Made by a program: the position numbers and the translations under genes
Notes under the pieces: model-generated
Databases searched by the model: none
What the model was told of the DNA's origin: nothing
The model's input: only the letters and a program-made list of their open reading frames with translations
Source of the DNA: an uncultured Clostridium sp.
Lineage (GTDB): Bacteria; Bacillota; Clostridia; TANB77; CAG-508
Assembly (NCBI GenBank): GCA_958438515.1
Contig: CAUBRZ010000008.1
Span: 1-51,728, forward strand
Reading direction: 5' to 3'
Length of the DNA: 51,728 nucleotides
Shown here: piece by piece, positions 35,021 through 44,220 of the stretch
How positions within the stretch are numbered: position 1 is the stretch's first letter
Layout: each line of letters opens with the position of its first letter

Positions 35021-35745
35021 GAATATTCAATTTGGCAAATAGAAACTTTAAAGAAATTATAAGAGATCCATTAAGTATTATTTTTGCAATTATTTTGCCT
35101 TTATTTTTACTTTTTATTTTTCAACAGTTTAATATACCAGCAGAGATATATAAAATAGAAAATTTTACACCAGGAATAATAATTTTTAGTTTATCATTTA
35201 TAACATTATTTACAGCTACATTAGTAGCAAAAGATAGGAGTACATCACTATTAACTAGACTTGGTGTAAGTCCAATTAAACCAATAGAATATGTTTTAGG
35301 ATATGCTTTATCAGTAATACCATTTGTAGTAATACAGGATATTTTATTTTTTATAGTAGCTATATTTCTAGGACTTAAAATCAGTGTAACTATTATTTAC
35401 ACGATACTAATAGTTATACTTATTTCTATTTTATTTATAGGATTAGGAATATTAATAGGAAGCATTACAACAGAAAAATCAGCTTCAGGTGTTTCTAGTT
35501 GTGTTGTACAATTAGTAGCCTTTACAAGTGGGATGTATTTTTCAACAGACATGGTTGGAGATTTTTTTAAAGGCTTTTGTAAGATATTGCCATTTGAAAG
35601 TTGTTTAAATATTACAAAAGGAATATTAAATGCAAATTTTGAGAATATTTTTTCATCAATTATAAGGGTTCTGATTTATACAACAATAATAATATTGGCA
35701 TCAATTATTGTATTTAGAATGAAAATATTTAATGAAAATAAATAA
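35017..35745 (+). CDS. ABC-2 type permease
   Basis: 242 residues with six hydrophobic segments (about residues 20-38, 55-75, 95-120, 130-155, 160-185, 215-238). MRIFNLANRNFKEIIRDPLSIIF is the usual amphipathic start of ABC-2 proteins. It overlaps the ATPase gene by ATGA. It forms the membrane channel of the exporter encoded in this operon. Confidence 0.9.
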   Translation: MRIFNLANRNFKEIIRDPLSIIFAIILPLFLLFIFQQFNIPAEIYKIENFTPGIIIFSLSFITLFTATLVAKDRSTSLLTRLGVSPIKPIEYVLGYALSVIPFVVIQDILFFIVAIFLGLKISVTIIYTILIVILISILFIGLGILIGSITTEKSASGVSSCVVQLVAFTSGMYFSTDMVGDFFKGFCKILPFESCLNITKGILNANFENIFSSIIRVLIYTTIIILASIIVFRMKIFNENK

Positions 35746-35770
35746 TAAAAGGAAAGAGAAAAAACAAAAA

Positions 35771-36349
35771 ATGAAAAAAATCGTTGTAGCAACAAATAAT
35801 AAAGGTAAGATAAAAGAAATAAAAGAGATTTTAAAAGAATATGAATTACTAACATTAAAAGACATAAATTGTGATATAGAAGTGGAAGAAGATAAAAATA
35901 CATTTGAGGAAAATGCTAAGAAAAAAGCAAAAGAAGTTTCTAAATTGGTAGACATGCCATGTATTGCTGATGATAGTGGAATATGTATAGAAGTATTCAA
36001 TGGATGGCCAGGGGTTCATACAGCTAGGTTTTTAGGAGAAAATGTTACACAAGAAGAGAGAAACCAGGCGATACTTAAAAAAATGGAAAAATTAAGCAAA
36101 GAAGAAAGAAAAGCAAAAGTAGAGTGTATAGTAGTATATTTCTATAAAGGAGAATGTGTAATAGGAAAAGGCGAAATAACAGGAAAGATAGCTAAAGAAG
36201 CTAGAGGAAAAAATGGATTTGGTTTTGATAGTATTTTTGAGCTAGATAATGGAAGAACTTTAGCAGAGTTATCACCAGAGGAAAAAAATGAAGTAAGTGC
36301 AAGAAAAATAGCATTAGAAAATTTGAAAAAACAATTGACAAATATGTAG
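35771..36349 (+). CDS. rdgB: XTP/dITP diphosphatase (RdgB/HAM1)
   Basis: 192 residues. Removes non-canonical purine triphosphates (dITP, XTP). KIVVATNNKGKIKEIKEIL is the family N-terminus; ADDSGICIEVFNGWPGVHTARF carries the catalytic Asp pair, and GFGFDSIFELDNGRTLAELSPEEKNEVSAR the C-terminal site. The start at 35771 is preferred over an in-frame ATG at 35732 by homologue length. It follows the permease by 25 bases. The rplU promoter overlaps its last codons. Confidence 0.95.
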   Translation: MKKIVVATNNKGKIKEIKEILKEYELLTLKDINCDIEVEEDKNTFEENAKKKAKEVSKLVDMPCIADDSGICIEVFNGWPGVHTARFLGENVTQEERNQAILKKMEKLSKEERKAKVECIVVYFYKGECVIGKGEITGKIAKEARGKNGFGFDSIFELDNGRTLAELSPEEKNEVSARKIALENLKKQLTNM

Positions 36350-36470
36350 TATTATGATAAAATTGAAAACTGTAATCCGCTTAGTCAAGGTATATTAAAT
36401 ATTAACCAAGGGTTAATTACCTGAAGAATAAGGATTAGCGAGTATACAAATAAGGGAGGTGCATTTAAAA
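36335..36470 (+). promoter_or_regulatory. rplU promoter and L21 leader RNA
   Basis: TTGACA (36335-36340), 17 bases, TAAAAT (36358-36363). The 100-base leader has TAATCC and GGATTA arms near its ends enclosing further stems and resembles the Bacillota L21 leader, which autoregulates the ribosomal operon. The promoter and arms are seen; assignment to that RNA family is by position and general form. Confidence 0.6.
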
Positions 36471-36920
36471 ATGTACGCAATAATCGAAAGCTGTGGAAAA
36501 CAATATAAGGTAGCAGAAGGAGATGTAGTATTTTTTGAAAAATTAGATGCAGAGGAAGGAAAAAAAGTTACATTTGACAAAGTAATTCTAGTATCTGAAG
36601 AAGGAAAAGTACAAGTAGGAAATCCTTATGTTAAAGGAATTAAAGTTGAAGGAAAAGTAGTTTCTCATGGTAAAGGTAAAAAAATCATTGTTTTCAAAAT
36701 GAAAGCTAAAAAGAACTACAGAAGAAAACAAGGACATAGACAACCATACACAAAAGTAGAAATTACATCTATAAAAACAGCTGCTAAAAAAACTGAAACA
36801 GCAGAAAAAGGAACTACAGCAAAAAAAACAGAAACAAAAACAACAAAAAGTGCAACAGAAAAGAAAACAACAACAAAAGCAACAGCAGCCAAAAAGACAA
36901 CTAAAAAAGTAGAAGCTTAA
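36471..36920 (+). CDS. rplU: Ribosomal protein bL21 with a Lys/Thr-rich tail
   Basis: 149 residues; residues 1-103 are a standard bL21 (MYAIIESCGKQYKV, KKNYRRKQGHRQPYTKVEI). The last 45 residues are an unusual low-complexity tail of KTET, KKTTT and KATAAKK, probably disordered and basic. Start at 36471, with GGGAGG nine to ten bases upstream. Usually the prp (ysxB) protease gene separates rplU and rpmA in Bacillota; here it is absent. Confidence 0.95.
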   Translation: MYAIIESCGKQYKVAEGDVVFFEKLDAEEGKKVTFDKVILVSEEGKVQVGNPYVKGIKVEGKVVSHGKGKKIIVFKMKAKKNYRRKQGHRQPYTKVEITSIKTAAKKTETAEKGTTAKKTETKTTKSATEKKTTTKATAAKKTTKKVEA

Positions 36921-36983
36921 TATAACAGTAGCTTAATTAAAGAGAATATAAATTAAGAACAAAACCGAAAGGAGTTGAGAAAT

Positions 36984-37247
36984 ATGGCTCATAAAAAAGG
37001 TCAAGGTAGTAGCCACAACGGTAGAGAGAGTGAATCTAAAAGACTTGGAGTCAAAAGAGCTGATGGTCAATTTGTCTTAGCAGGAAACATTTTAATAAGA
37101 CAAAGAGGAACTAAAGTTCATCCAGGAACTAATGTTGGAAAAGGTAGCGATGATACATTATATGCATTAGTAGATGGAACAGTTAAGTTTGAAAGAAAAG
37201 GTAGAGACAAAAAACAAGTTAGTGTTTACCCAAAAGTAGAAAAATAA
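36984..37247 (+). CDS. rpmA: Ribosomal protein bL27 without N-terminal extension
   Basis: 87 residues starting directly MAHKKGQGSSHNGRESE. Most Bacillota L27 proteins begin with a short extension cut off by Prp; it is missing here, which fits the absence of prp beside it. AAGGAG lies before the ATG at 36984. It is the second gene of the L21 operon and ends at a terminator (37253-37282). Confidence 0.96.
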   Translation: MAHKKGQGSSHNGRESESKRLGVKRADGQFVLAGNILIRQRGTKVHPGTNVGKGSDDTLYALVDGTVKFERKGRDKKQVSVYPKVEK

Positions 37248-37252
37248 TGATG

Positions 37253-37282
37253 AAAAGATAGATTAAATCTATCTTTTTTTGT
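37253..37282 (+). terminator. rplU-rpmA terminator
   Basis: AAAGATAGATT and AATCTATCTTTTTTT. Confidence 0.9.
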
Positions 37283-37291
37283 TGAAATTAC

Positions 37292-37320
37292 TTGCTTATA
37301 TAGAGAATAAATGATAAAAT
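37292..37320 (+). promoter_or_regulatory. Promoter of the polysaccharide cluster
   Basis: TTGCTT (37292-37297), 17 bases, TAAAAT (37315-37320), 37 bases before the first gene. No other promoter is evident inside the cluster, so it may drive all ten genes. Confidence 0.6.
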
Positions 37321-37357
37321 CAGAAAGAATACATAAACAGAAAGGTTGTAGATTAAA

Positions 37358-39280
37358 TTGAATAAAATAATTAGTTTTGATATATGGGATACAATCATAA
37401 AAAGAAAGTGTCATCCAGAAGAAATAAAATTACATACTTGTAAATATATTATATTGAAATACGAAAATAAATTAAAAGAAAAATATAAAAACATATATGA
37501 AATATTAAAAGCAAGAGATGAAATAGAAGCAAATATATGTAAGGAAAATAAAGAAAAAGGTAATGATGATGAATGTAGAATCATAGATGTTTTTATAAAA
37601 TTACAACAAAAAATATTTAAAGAAGAAATAGGAGATATTTCAGAAGAATTATTAAAAGAAGAAATAGAACAAGAAAAAAGATGCATATTTATTAATCCTG
37701 AAATATTACCAATATTTGAGCAATACAAGAATTTAAAAATGTACTGTATTTCTGATTTTTATATGGGAGCAGATTCATTAAAACAATTATTAGACTATTT
37801 AGAATTACCAGTGAAAATAGAAAAAATATATAGTTCGGCTGATTATCTATTAAATAAAAGGACAGGAAATTTGTATAAAAAGGCAGAAGAGGAAATTGGA
37901 ATAACACCAGAAGAACATATTCATGTTGGAGATAATCAATTTTGTGATATTGAAGTAGCTAAAAATTTAGGAATTCAAACTATAAAAACAACAAAAACTG
38001 ATTTTGATTTTCTACCTGAGAGAGGAAGAAAATTTAACTTTAATTTAAATGATGTAAAAGTAGATAATAAGACAGAAAGAAATAGAATTTTTAATACTGG
38101 AGTAGACTTAGCGCCATTATTATATTTCTTTGGGTATAGCATTGTGGAATATGCTATTAAAAACAATATAGATAAAGTATATTATCAAACAAGAGAAGGC
38201 GAGACATTTATAAAAGTACATGAGCTAATAAAGAAAGACAATCCATTTGGAGTAGATATTCCAGATTGTGAAACTGTAGAAGTAAGCAGAATTGCTACAT
38301 TTTCAGCATCTTTAAAAGAGTTTTCAGTATCAGAATTATTAAGACTATGGTCACAATATAGAATACAAAGTATGAAAGCTTTATTTAAGACTTTAGCAAT
38401 TGATATAGGCCCTTATAAAACTTTTATGGGTAAATATGATATTAACATTGAAGAGAATATTGTTGATCCTTGGTTTGATGTTAGAGTACAAAGGTTATGT
38501 GCAGATGAAGAATTTAAAAGTAGAATTCAAATAGAATTAGATAGAAAAAAAGAAGAATTACTAAGATATTTTAAAGATAAAAAGAATATTAAACAAGATA
38601 ATAAACCTTTATTTACTGTTGATATTGGATGGAGAGGAACAATACAAGATAATTTAGCTTATATATTTCCAGAAAAATTAATAGGTGGATATTATCTAAC
38701 ATTATATGATTTTTATAATATACAGCCAAAAAATTCTTATAAAATTAGTTATTTAGATGACGAAAATATACGTGATAATGAAATTGCTAGCATGATAACA
38801 TTGCTAGAATGGATTTATAACCCTGGAACAGGAAGTGTTATTGAATATAAAGATGGAGAAGCAATTAGAAAAGCAAAAGATAGAGAAACAGAAATTGTTA
38901 AGAAATATATAAAACCATTACAAGAAGGTATGTTTGTAGGAACGAAAATAATAAATGACTATATGAAATACCACCCATATGAAGCAGAAGAAACAAAAAA
39001 ATATGTATATGAATTAATAAGAAACATAAAAACAAAACCAACTAAGGAGTTAATAGATGCATATTATAGTATGGTATTTAATGATACATTTGGAACAGCT
39101 GAATATATAGAAAAAGATGATAAATTAAGTACAATGCAAAAGATTAATATCTTAAAATGTAGGGATATGTTAAGAAAAGAAACTTGGAAAGAAGCTTTTA
39201 TAATATATAATAATATTGGGTATATGAATGTATTAACAGGATTCAAAGGAATCATAAGGAAAATACTAGGAAAGGGATAA
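37358..39280 (+). CDS. HAD-family hydrolase-containing protein, polysaccharide cluster
   Basis: 640 residues from a TTG start. The N-terminal HAD domain has ISFDIWDTIIKR (motif I, nucleophile Asp), SDFYMG (motif II) and VGDNQFCDIEVAKNLG (motif IV). The C-terminal half is the large domain of unknown role found in COG5610-type proteins, often encoded with glycosyltransferases. It could modify a sugar phosphate or a sugar-linked group. First gene of the cluster, four bases before the next. Confidence 0.8.
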   Translation: MNKIISFDIWDTIIKRKCHPEEIKLHTCKYIILKYENKLKEKYKNIYEILKARDEIEANICKENKEKGNDDECRIIDVFIKLQQKIFKEEIGDISEELLKEEIEQEKRCIFINPEILPIFEQYKNLKMYCISDFYMGADSLKQLLDYLELPVKIEKIYSSADYLLNKRTGNLYKKAEEEIGITPEEHIHVGDNQFCDIEVAKNLGIQTIKTTKTDFDFLPERGRKFNFNLNDVKVDNKTERNRIFNTGVDLAPLLYFFGYSIVEYAIKNNIDKVYYQTREGETFIKVHELIKKDNPFGVDIPDCETVEVSRIATFSASLKEFSVSELLRLWSQYRIQSMKALFKTLAIDIGPYKTFMGKYDINIEENIVDPWFDVRVQRLCADEEFKSRIQIELDRKKEELLRYFKDKKNIKQDNKPLFTVDIGWRGTIQDNLAYIFPEKLIGGYYLTLYDFYNIQPKNSYKISYLDDENIRDNEIASMITLLEWIYNPGTGSVIEYKDGEAIRKAKDRETEIVKKYIKPLQEGMFVGTKIINDYMKYHPYEAEETKKYVYELIRNIKTKPTKELIDAYYSMVFNDTFGTAEYIEKDDKLSTMQKINILKCRDMLRKETWKEAFIIYNNIGYMNVLTGFKGIIRKILGKG

Positions 39281-39283
39281 TAT

Positions 39284-40258
39284 ATGAAAAAATATATCTT
39301 ATTATACGGAGACAAGAAACCAGAAGATAATGTTTGTATTAAAAATATGTTTGAGAATAATAAACAAATTAATTTAGGATGGACTGATTTTGACTATAAT
39401 CATAATATAAAAATAATAGAAGAACTAATAAAAGATGGAATTGAACAAATTATTTTTTCTGGTTTAGAAATAGGATGGGACAAACTAATAAAAAACATAA
39501 AAGAAAAATATCCTAATTTAGTAATAAAAGTAATATGCAATACAGCAGACAGTTTATTATACTATGAATATGAAAGAAACAACTTTTTTAAATTACTAGA
39601 ATTATCAAAAAATGGTGTAATTGAAGATATTGCTTTTTTAAAAAGAGGACAATATGTAACATATAGTAACTTAGGATATAAGTGTTCATATTTGATGCAA
39701 AATTATATTTTAGATAGTAAATTTAAAAGACAAAAAAAGGAACAAAATGAGATAATAGATATAGGAATTTATCCTTTAAATTATACTTGGGACAAAAATA
39801 TATTTAATCAATTATGCATAGGTAAGATGATAGAAAATGCAAATATTAACTATAATTTACTAGATATGAGAATGCAAGAATTCTTAGAAACAATGGATAT
39901 TCAAAGTAAACCAGACAAAATTGAGAAAATAGATGAACAAAATATAATTAGAAGAGTGGTAAAAAATGATATAAATATTTCTTGTTCATTCACAGATTAT
40001 TTCCATACTTTATTTTTCATTAGTATGGAACAAGAAATACCTTGTATCATAGGAAATACATCAGATTTATTTAAGGATGAAGGCGAAGAATTAAAAAGTT
40101 ACATAGTAACAACAGCAGAAGATAATCCAATTGTAAATGCAGAAATTATAGAAAAGTGTTTAGAAAACAAAGAAAAAGTAGTGGATTTATACAAGAAATG
40201 GAAAAAAGAATATAATAAGGAAGCATTAGAGAGTATAAGAACATTTTTAGAAAAGTAG
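39284..40258 (+). CDS. Glycosyltransferase-like protein (GT-B type)
   Basis: 324 residues, related to the next gene. YILLYGDKKPEDNVC at the start, then a central Rossmann-like region, and DINISCSFTDYFHTLFFISMEQEIPCIIGN near residues 225-255, like the donor-sugar region of GT-B enzymes. No signal peptide. Probably adds a sugar in the cytoplasm; the linkage is unknown. Confidence 0.6.
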   Translation: MKKYILLYGDKKPEDNVCIKNMFENNKQINLGWTDFDYNHNIKIIEELIKDGIEQIIFSGLEIGWDKLIKNIKEKYPNLVIKVICNTADSLLYYEYERNNFFKLLELSKNGVIEDIAFLKRGQYVTYSNLGYKCSYLMQNYILDSKFKRQKKEQNEIIDIGIYPLNYTWDKNIFNQLCIGKMIENANINYNLLDMRMQEFLETMDIQSKPDKIEKIDEQNIIRRVVKNDINISCSFTDYFHTLFFISMEQEIPCIIGNTSDLFKDEGEELKSYIVTTAEDNPIVNAEIIEKCLENKEKVVDLYKKWKKEYNKEALESIRTFLEK

Positions 40259-40272
40259 AAAGGACAAGATAA

Positions 40273-41418
40273 ATGCAAAAACTTAAAAATTTTGTTAAAA
40301 GGTTTATAAAAAAAGATGGGTTAATATATAAGGTAATTAGAAAGATATATCATATATTAAGTGCAGCAAAGTATAAAATAACAAATGGTAAACAGATAAA
40401 AGAAAAACAGAAGTATTATTCAGAACAAGTTGATAATGCAAAAGAAATTATAAAAAAATATCAAGGAAAAGACTATGTTGTATTTTATAATCCAACATGG
40501 CTTGGGGTAGCAAATTCTACAAAAGGATTATTTAAAAATATAGTTCCTTTAGAACATGTATATAAAGAAAGAGATATAAAAAAGATTGCACAAGCAATCA
40601 ATGAAAATAATATAAAGTCAGTCATATTAAGTCAAATTTGTGATGGTTGGACAAGTATAATAAAAGAAATAAAAAAGATAAATAAAGAGATAATTATAAA
40701 AGTTATATGGCATGGAAATTGTTATGAGTTTTTTTCTGATTTTACATGGAATCTAAATAAAGAAGTTATGACATTATACAAAGAAAAGAAAATAGATAGT
40801 TTTGCGTTTGTAAGAAGTACAATGTATGAATTTTATAAAAAAGCTGGTTTTAAAAGTTTTTACTTGCAAAATAATGTACACTTGGAAAAAATAGAAAAAA
40901 TAAATAAAAAGAAAAGTGATAAAACAAAAATTGGAATATATAATGCAGATAGTAGAGAACTAAAAAACATATATACAGCTCTTAGTAGTATGAAATTAGT
41001 GCCAAATGCAATAGCAGATGTGGTTCCTATTAATGAGGGAGCAAAGAAATTTACACAATTATTAGAACTAGAAACAACAAGTGAAGATGATTATATACCA
41101 ACTGAAGATTTATTAAAGAGGATACAACAAAATGATGTAAATATATATCCAACATTTACAGAAAATGCTCCAATGTTTCCATTAGAGAGCTTTGAGATGA
41201 GAGTACCTTGCTTATTGGGTAATAATAATGATTATTTTGTAGGAACAAAATTAGGTGAATATGTTATATTGACTAAAGAAGATGATTCAGAATATATTAA
41301 GGAAAGAATTATTAATTGTATAGAACATAAAGACGAAATTATGAAGTTATATAAAGCATGGAAAAAGGAATTTGACACAAAATGTGAAAAATTAGTATCT
41401 GAATTTATAAAAATATAA
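40273..41418 (+). CDS. Glycosyltransferase-like protein (GT-B type), paralogue of the previous gene
   Basis: 381 residues. DYVVFYNPTWLGVANSTKGLF and DVNIYPTFTENAPMFPLESFEMRVPCLLGN match the same two regions of the preceding protein, as does the closing YKAWKKEFD. An N-terminal basic, amphipathic stretch (KNFVKRFIKKDGLIYKVIRKIY) may attach it to the membrane. Likely a GT-B sugar transferase made by duplication. Confidence 0.65.
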   Translation: MQKLKNFVKRFIKKDGLIYKVIRKIYHILSAAKYKITNGKQIKEKQKYYSEQVDNAKEIIKKYQGKDYVVFYNPTWLGVANSTKGLFKNIVPLEHVYKERDIKKIAQAINENNIKSVILSQICDGWTSIIKEIKKINKEIIIKVIWHGNCYEFFSDFTWNLNKEVMTLYKEKKIDSFAFVRSTMYEFYKKAGFKSFYLQNNVHLEKIEKINKKKSDKTKIGIYNADSRELKNIYTALSSMKLVPNAIADVVPINEGAKKFTQLLELETTSEDDYIPTEDLLKRIQQNDVNIYPTFTENAPMFPLESFEMRVPCLLGNNNDYFVGTKLGEYVILTKEDDSEYIKERIINCIEHKDEIMKLYKAWKKEFDTKCEKLVSEFIKI

Positions 41419-41448
41419 AACGGAAGTAATAAAAAAGTAGGGAAGAAT

Positions 41449-42594
41449 ATGAAATTTGGATTAATGGTAAAAAAAGAAACTAAAAATATAGGTGATGACA
41501 TACAAGCTTATGCTGTAAAAAGATTTTTACCAAGAATAGATTATTATGTTGATATGAACCATATGGATGAATTTATTCCAGATAAAGAGGAGAAAGTAGC
41601 AGTAATTATCAATGGATGGTTTTTACAGTATACACTAAATTGGCCACCATCACCATATATAAAACCATTACCAATATCTATGCATTTTACAAATAAGGAT
41701 TGGTTTTGGGATACTACAGATAGAGCTTATCATTTACAAGGATATGGATTAGAATATCTGAAAGATATTGAACCAATTGGATGTAGAGATAGCCATACTC
41801 AAAAACTACTAGATAGTAAAGGGATAAAAACAGAATATACAGGCTGTATGACATTAACAATTCCAAAGTTTCAAAAAATTGAAAAGCAAGATTATATATG
41901 TGCAGTAGATGTAAGTGAAGAAGTAATAGAACAAATAAAGAAAACAACTGATATGGAAGTGAAAATTGTAACACATACAGTACCAGAAGATTATCACAAA
42001 TTATCTTGGGAAAAAAGGATGGAAAATGTTGAAGAACTTTTAAAATTATATCAAGGAGCAAGAGCTGTTATATCTTACAGATTACATTGTGCACTTCCAT
42101 GTCTAGCTATTGAGACACCAACTATTTTGTTAAATGAAGAATATCGAAATGATAGATTCGGAGACTATACAGCTTATATTGAATCTTGCAAAGAAGAAGA
42201 TTTTGTTAGTGGGAAAATAATTTATGATTATAAAAATATATCTACTCATAGTGACAAATGGAAAGAATTAAGAGATAATTTAATAAAAAAATGTGAAGAT
42301 TTTGTTAAAGAAGCAGAAAAAAGTAATGAAATATATGAAAGCGATATTATTAGTATTAAAGATTATAAGAAGTATGTAATTAAAAAATCTAATTGGCTAA
42401 AGGAAACAACTTTAGAATCTTATAAAAGATTTAAGGATGCAGATAAAAAGCTAGAAGGAAACACATTAAAATCTAAAGAAGAAATTTTAAAAGTGCAAGA
42501 ACAATTAAAGTATTATCAAAATGAACTTCAGCAAGTAGTTAATAAAATGGAAAAATATAAACAAGAAAATGAACAAATTAAAAATTCTAAATAG
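41449..42594 (+). CDS. Polysaccharide pyruvyl transferase family protein
   Basis: 381 residues. MKFGLMVKKETKNIGDDIQAYAVKRFLP and ARAVISYRLHCALPCLAIETPTILL are typical of the family that adds pyruvate ketals to surface sugars (CsaB-like). The C-terminal 70 residues are a coiled coil (EEILKVQEQLKYYQNELQQ). Pyruvylation gives negative charge and can anchor SLH-domain proteins; no such proteins are in the window. Confidence 0.85.
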   Translation: MKFGLMVKKETKNIGDDIQAYAVKRFLPRIDYYVDMNHMDEFIPDKEEKVAVIINGWFLQYTLNWPPSPYIKPLPISMHFTNKDWFWDTTDRAYHLQGYGLEYLKDIEPIGCRDSHTQKLLDSKGIKTEYTGCMTLTIPKFQKIEKQDYICAVDVSEEVIEQIKKTTDMEVKIVTHTVPEDYHKLSWEKRMENVEELLKLYQGARAVISYRLHCALPCLAIETPTILLNEEYRNDRFGDYTAYIESCKEEDFVSGKIIYDYKNISTHSDKWKELRDNLIKKCEDFVKEAEKSNEIYESDIISIKDYKKYVIKKSNWLKETTLESYKRFKDADKKLEGNTLKSKEEILKVQEQLKYYQNELQQVVNKMEKYKQENEQIKNSK

Positions 42595-42626
42595 TGGAAG
42601 ATAAGAGAAAAATTAAAAGGGGGAAA

Positions 42627-42659
42627 GTGATAACAATCACGTTATTGTATGGAGAATAA
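42627..42659 (+). CDS. Possible ten-codon leader ORF overlapping the next start
   Basis: GTG preceded by AGGGGG encodes ten residues and stops at a TAA inside the first codons of the following gene, whose own ATG lacks a close ribosome-binding site. This would allow translation coupling. It rests only on layout. Confidence 0.3.
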   Translation: MITITLLYGE

Positions 42660-44205
42660 TAAAAAAACAAATCAATTAGTAGAATATTTAAACAAATCAA
42701 AGTATTCAATTTTGATTATATCAATTGTGATTTTGTTTGCATTTGGAGAAAGAATTATAAGTCAAAGTTTTTCAATTGACACAGAGCTATATATTAAGGA
42801 TATTGGATTAAGTACTAGATGGGATTGGTGGATTATTCTTAATAGATGGGGATTAGTTTTGCTAAATAAAATTTTTCAAATGGATTCACTACCTATTTTT
42901 GTGTCTAACTTTTTAACAGTTGTACTAATGATAGGGTATAGCATATTATTTAATTATCTGTTTTATACTTATTTAAGAGATGAATATAAAGAGAAGTTTT
43001 TAAAATTCCAATTTATATTTCCAATTCTTTTTGTAACAAACCCTATTTTTGCAGAACAATATAATTTTATCTTACAAAATATTAGTATTGCATTTACAAT
43101 TGCTTTAATACCAATAATTTTATTATTAATAGATAAAGCTGGCGAAAGTAAAAAAATATGGCAAAAAATAGTATATTATACAATGCCAATATGTATGTTA
43201 ATATTGTCATTTGGAGTTTATCAATCTGTTATATTACTATATATTGCAACAGTAGTAGTTTGCTATTTATTAAAAGTGTTGAAAGAAGAAAATAATTCTT
43301 GGAAATACTTAGGTAAACAAATAGGTATTTTTTTATTAGCAGCAATTATATATTTTGCTATTGGAAAAATATTAGCTAAAAATAGTCCTAATTCTTCTTA
43401 TTTACAGTTAGCATGGATAAAAGATACTCCTTACCAATGTATTAGAAATATAATAAATGCAATAAAGCCAGTATTAAAATGTGAGGGTATTTTTTACAAC
43501 TTTGGATATATTTTAAGTATTATTGCATCAATAGTGTTTATTATATACTTAGGAATAAAAAGAAAATTAAAAATTGGTATATTAATTGCTATGGTAGGAC
43601 TAATGTTGGCACCTTTTTATATTATGATAATTACAGGAGTAGATCAATTAAAAAGAACACAATTTAATTATTCCTTTGTAATTGGAATTGTATTAATGTT
43701 TACAATTATAGCACTTTCACAAAACCAAAAATTAAAATGGATTAGAAATGTAGGAATTCTTCTAATTGGAATTATTACTTATACTCAAAGTTATACAACT
43801 GCTAGTTTATTTCATACGGCAGATGTTGTTTATAAAAATGATGTAGCTTTTGCAGAACAACTAATGTATAAAGTAGAAGAAAAAGAATGGTATAATGTGA
43901 ATGAAGACTATACTCTTATATTTGTTGGAAGACATCAAAAACAATATAAGGATGTATATTTAAAAAGTGAAGTCATAGGTTCATCGTTTTTTGCTTTTGA
44001 TTATGAATATATTTATGGACTAAATAGTAGAGCTATTGCATTTTTAGAAATACTTGGATATAAATTTAAAGAACCAACAGTACAGGAATTTGAAGAAGCA
44101 AAACAATATGTAAAAGAAAATTCAATAAGAATTTGGCCAAATGAGGAATCTATTATATTAAAAGAAGATAATAAGATTATTATAAGGTTATCAGAAGAAT
44201 ATTAA
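42649..44205 (+). CDS. GtrII-type glucosyltransferase-domain membrane protein
   Basis: 518 residues with about eleven hydrophobic segments. NKSKYSILIISIVILFAFGERI, then SFSIDTELYI and STRWDWWIILNRWGLVLLNKIF, is the family's first extracytoplasmic loop with its acidic residue. These GT-C enzymes use lipid-linked sugar to decorate surface glycans. The C-terminal 130 residues are extracytoplasmic. The ribosome-binding site is 27 bases away, hence possible coupling to the leader ORF at 42627. Confidence 0.82.
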   Translation: MENNKKTNQLVEYLNKSKYSILIISIVILFAFGERIISQSFSIDTELYIKDIGLSTRWDWWIILNRWGLVLLNKIFQMDSLPIFVSNFLTVVLMIGYSILFNYLFYTYLRDEYKEKFLKFQFIFPILFVTNPIFAEQYNFILQNISIAFTIALIPIILLLIDKAGESKKIWQKIVYYTMPICMLILSFGVYQSVILLYIATVVVCYLLKVLKEENNSWKYLGKQIGIFLLAAIIYFAIGKILAKNSPNSSYLQLAWIKDTPYQCIRNIINAIKPVLKCEGIFYNFGYILSIIASIVFIIYLGIKRKLKIGILIAMVGLMLAPFYIMIITGVDQLKRTQFNYSFVIGIVLMFTIIALSQNQKLKWIRNVGILLIGIITYTQSYTTASLFHTADVVYKNDVAFAEQLMYKVEEKEWYNVNEDYTLIFVGRHQKQYKDVYLKSEVIGSSFFAFDYEYIYGLNSRAIAFLEILGYKFKEPTVQEFEEAKQYVKENSIRIWPNEESIILKEDNKIIIRLSEEY

Positions 44206-44220
44206 AATAGGAGAGTAAAA

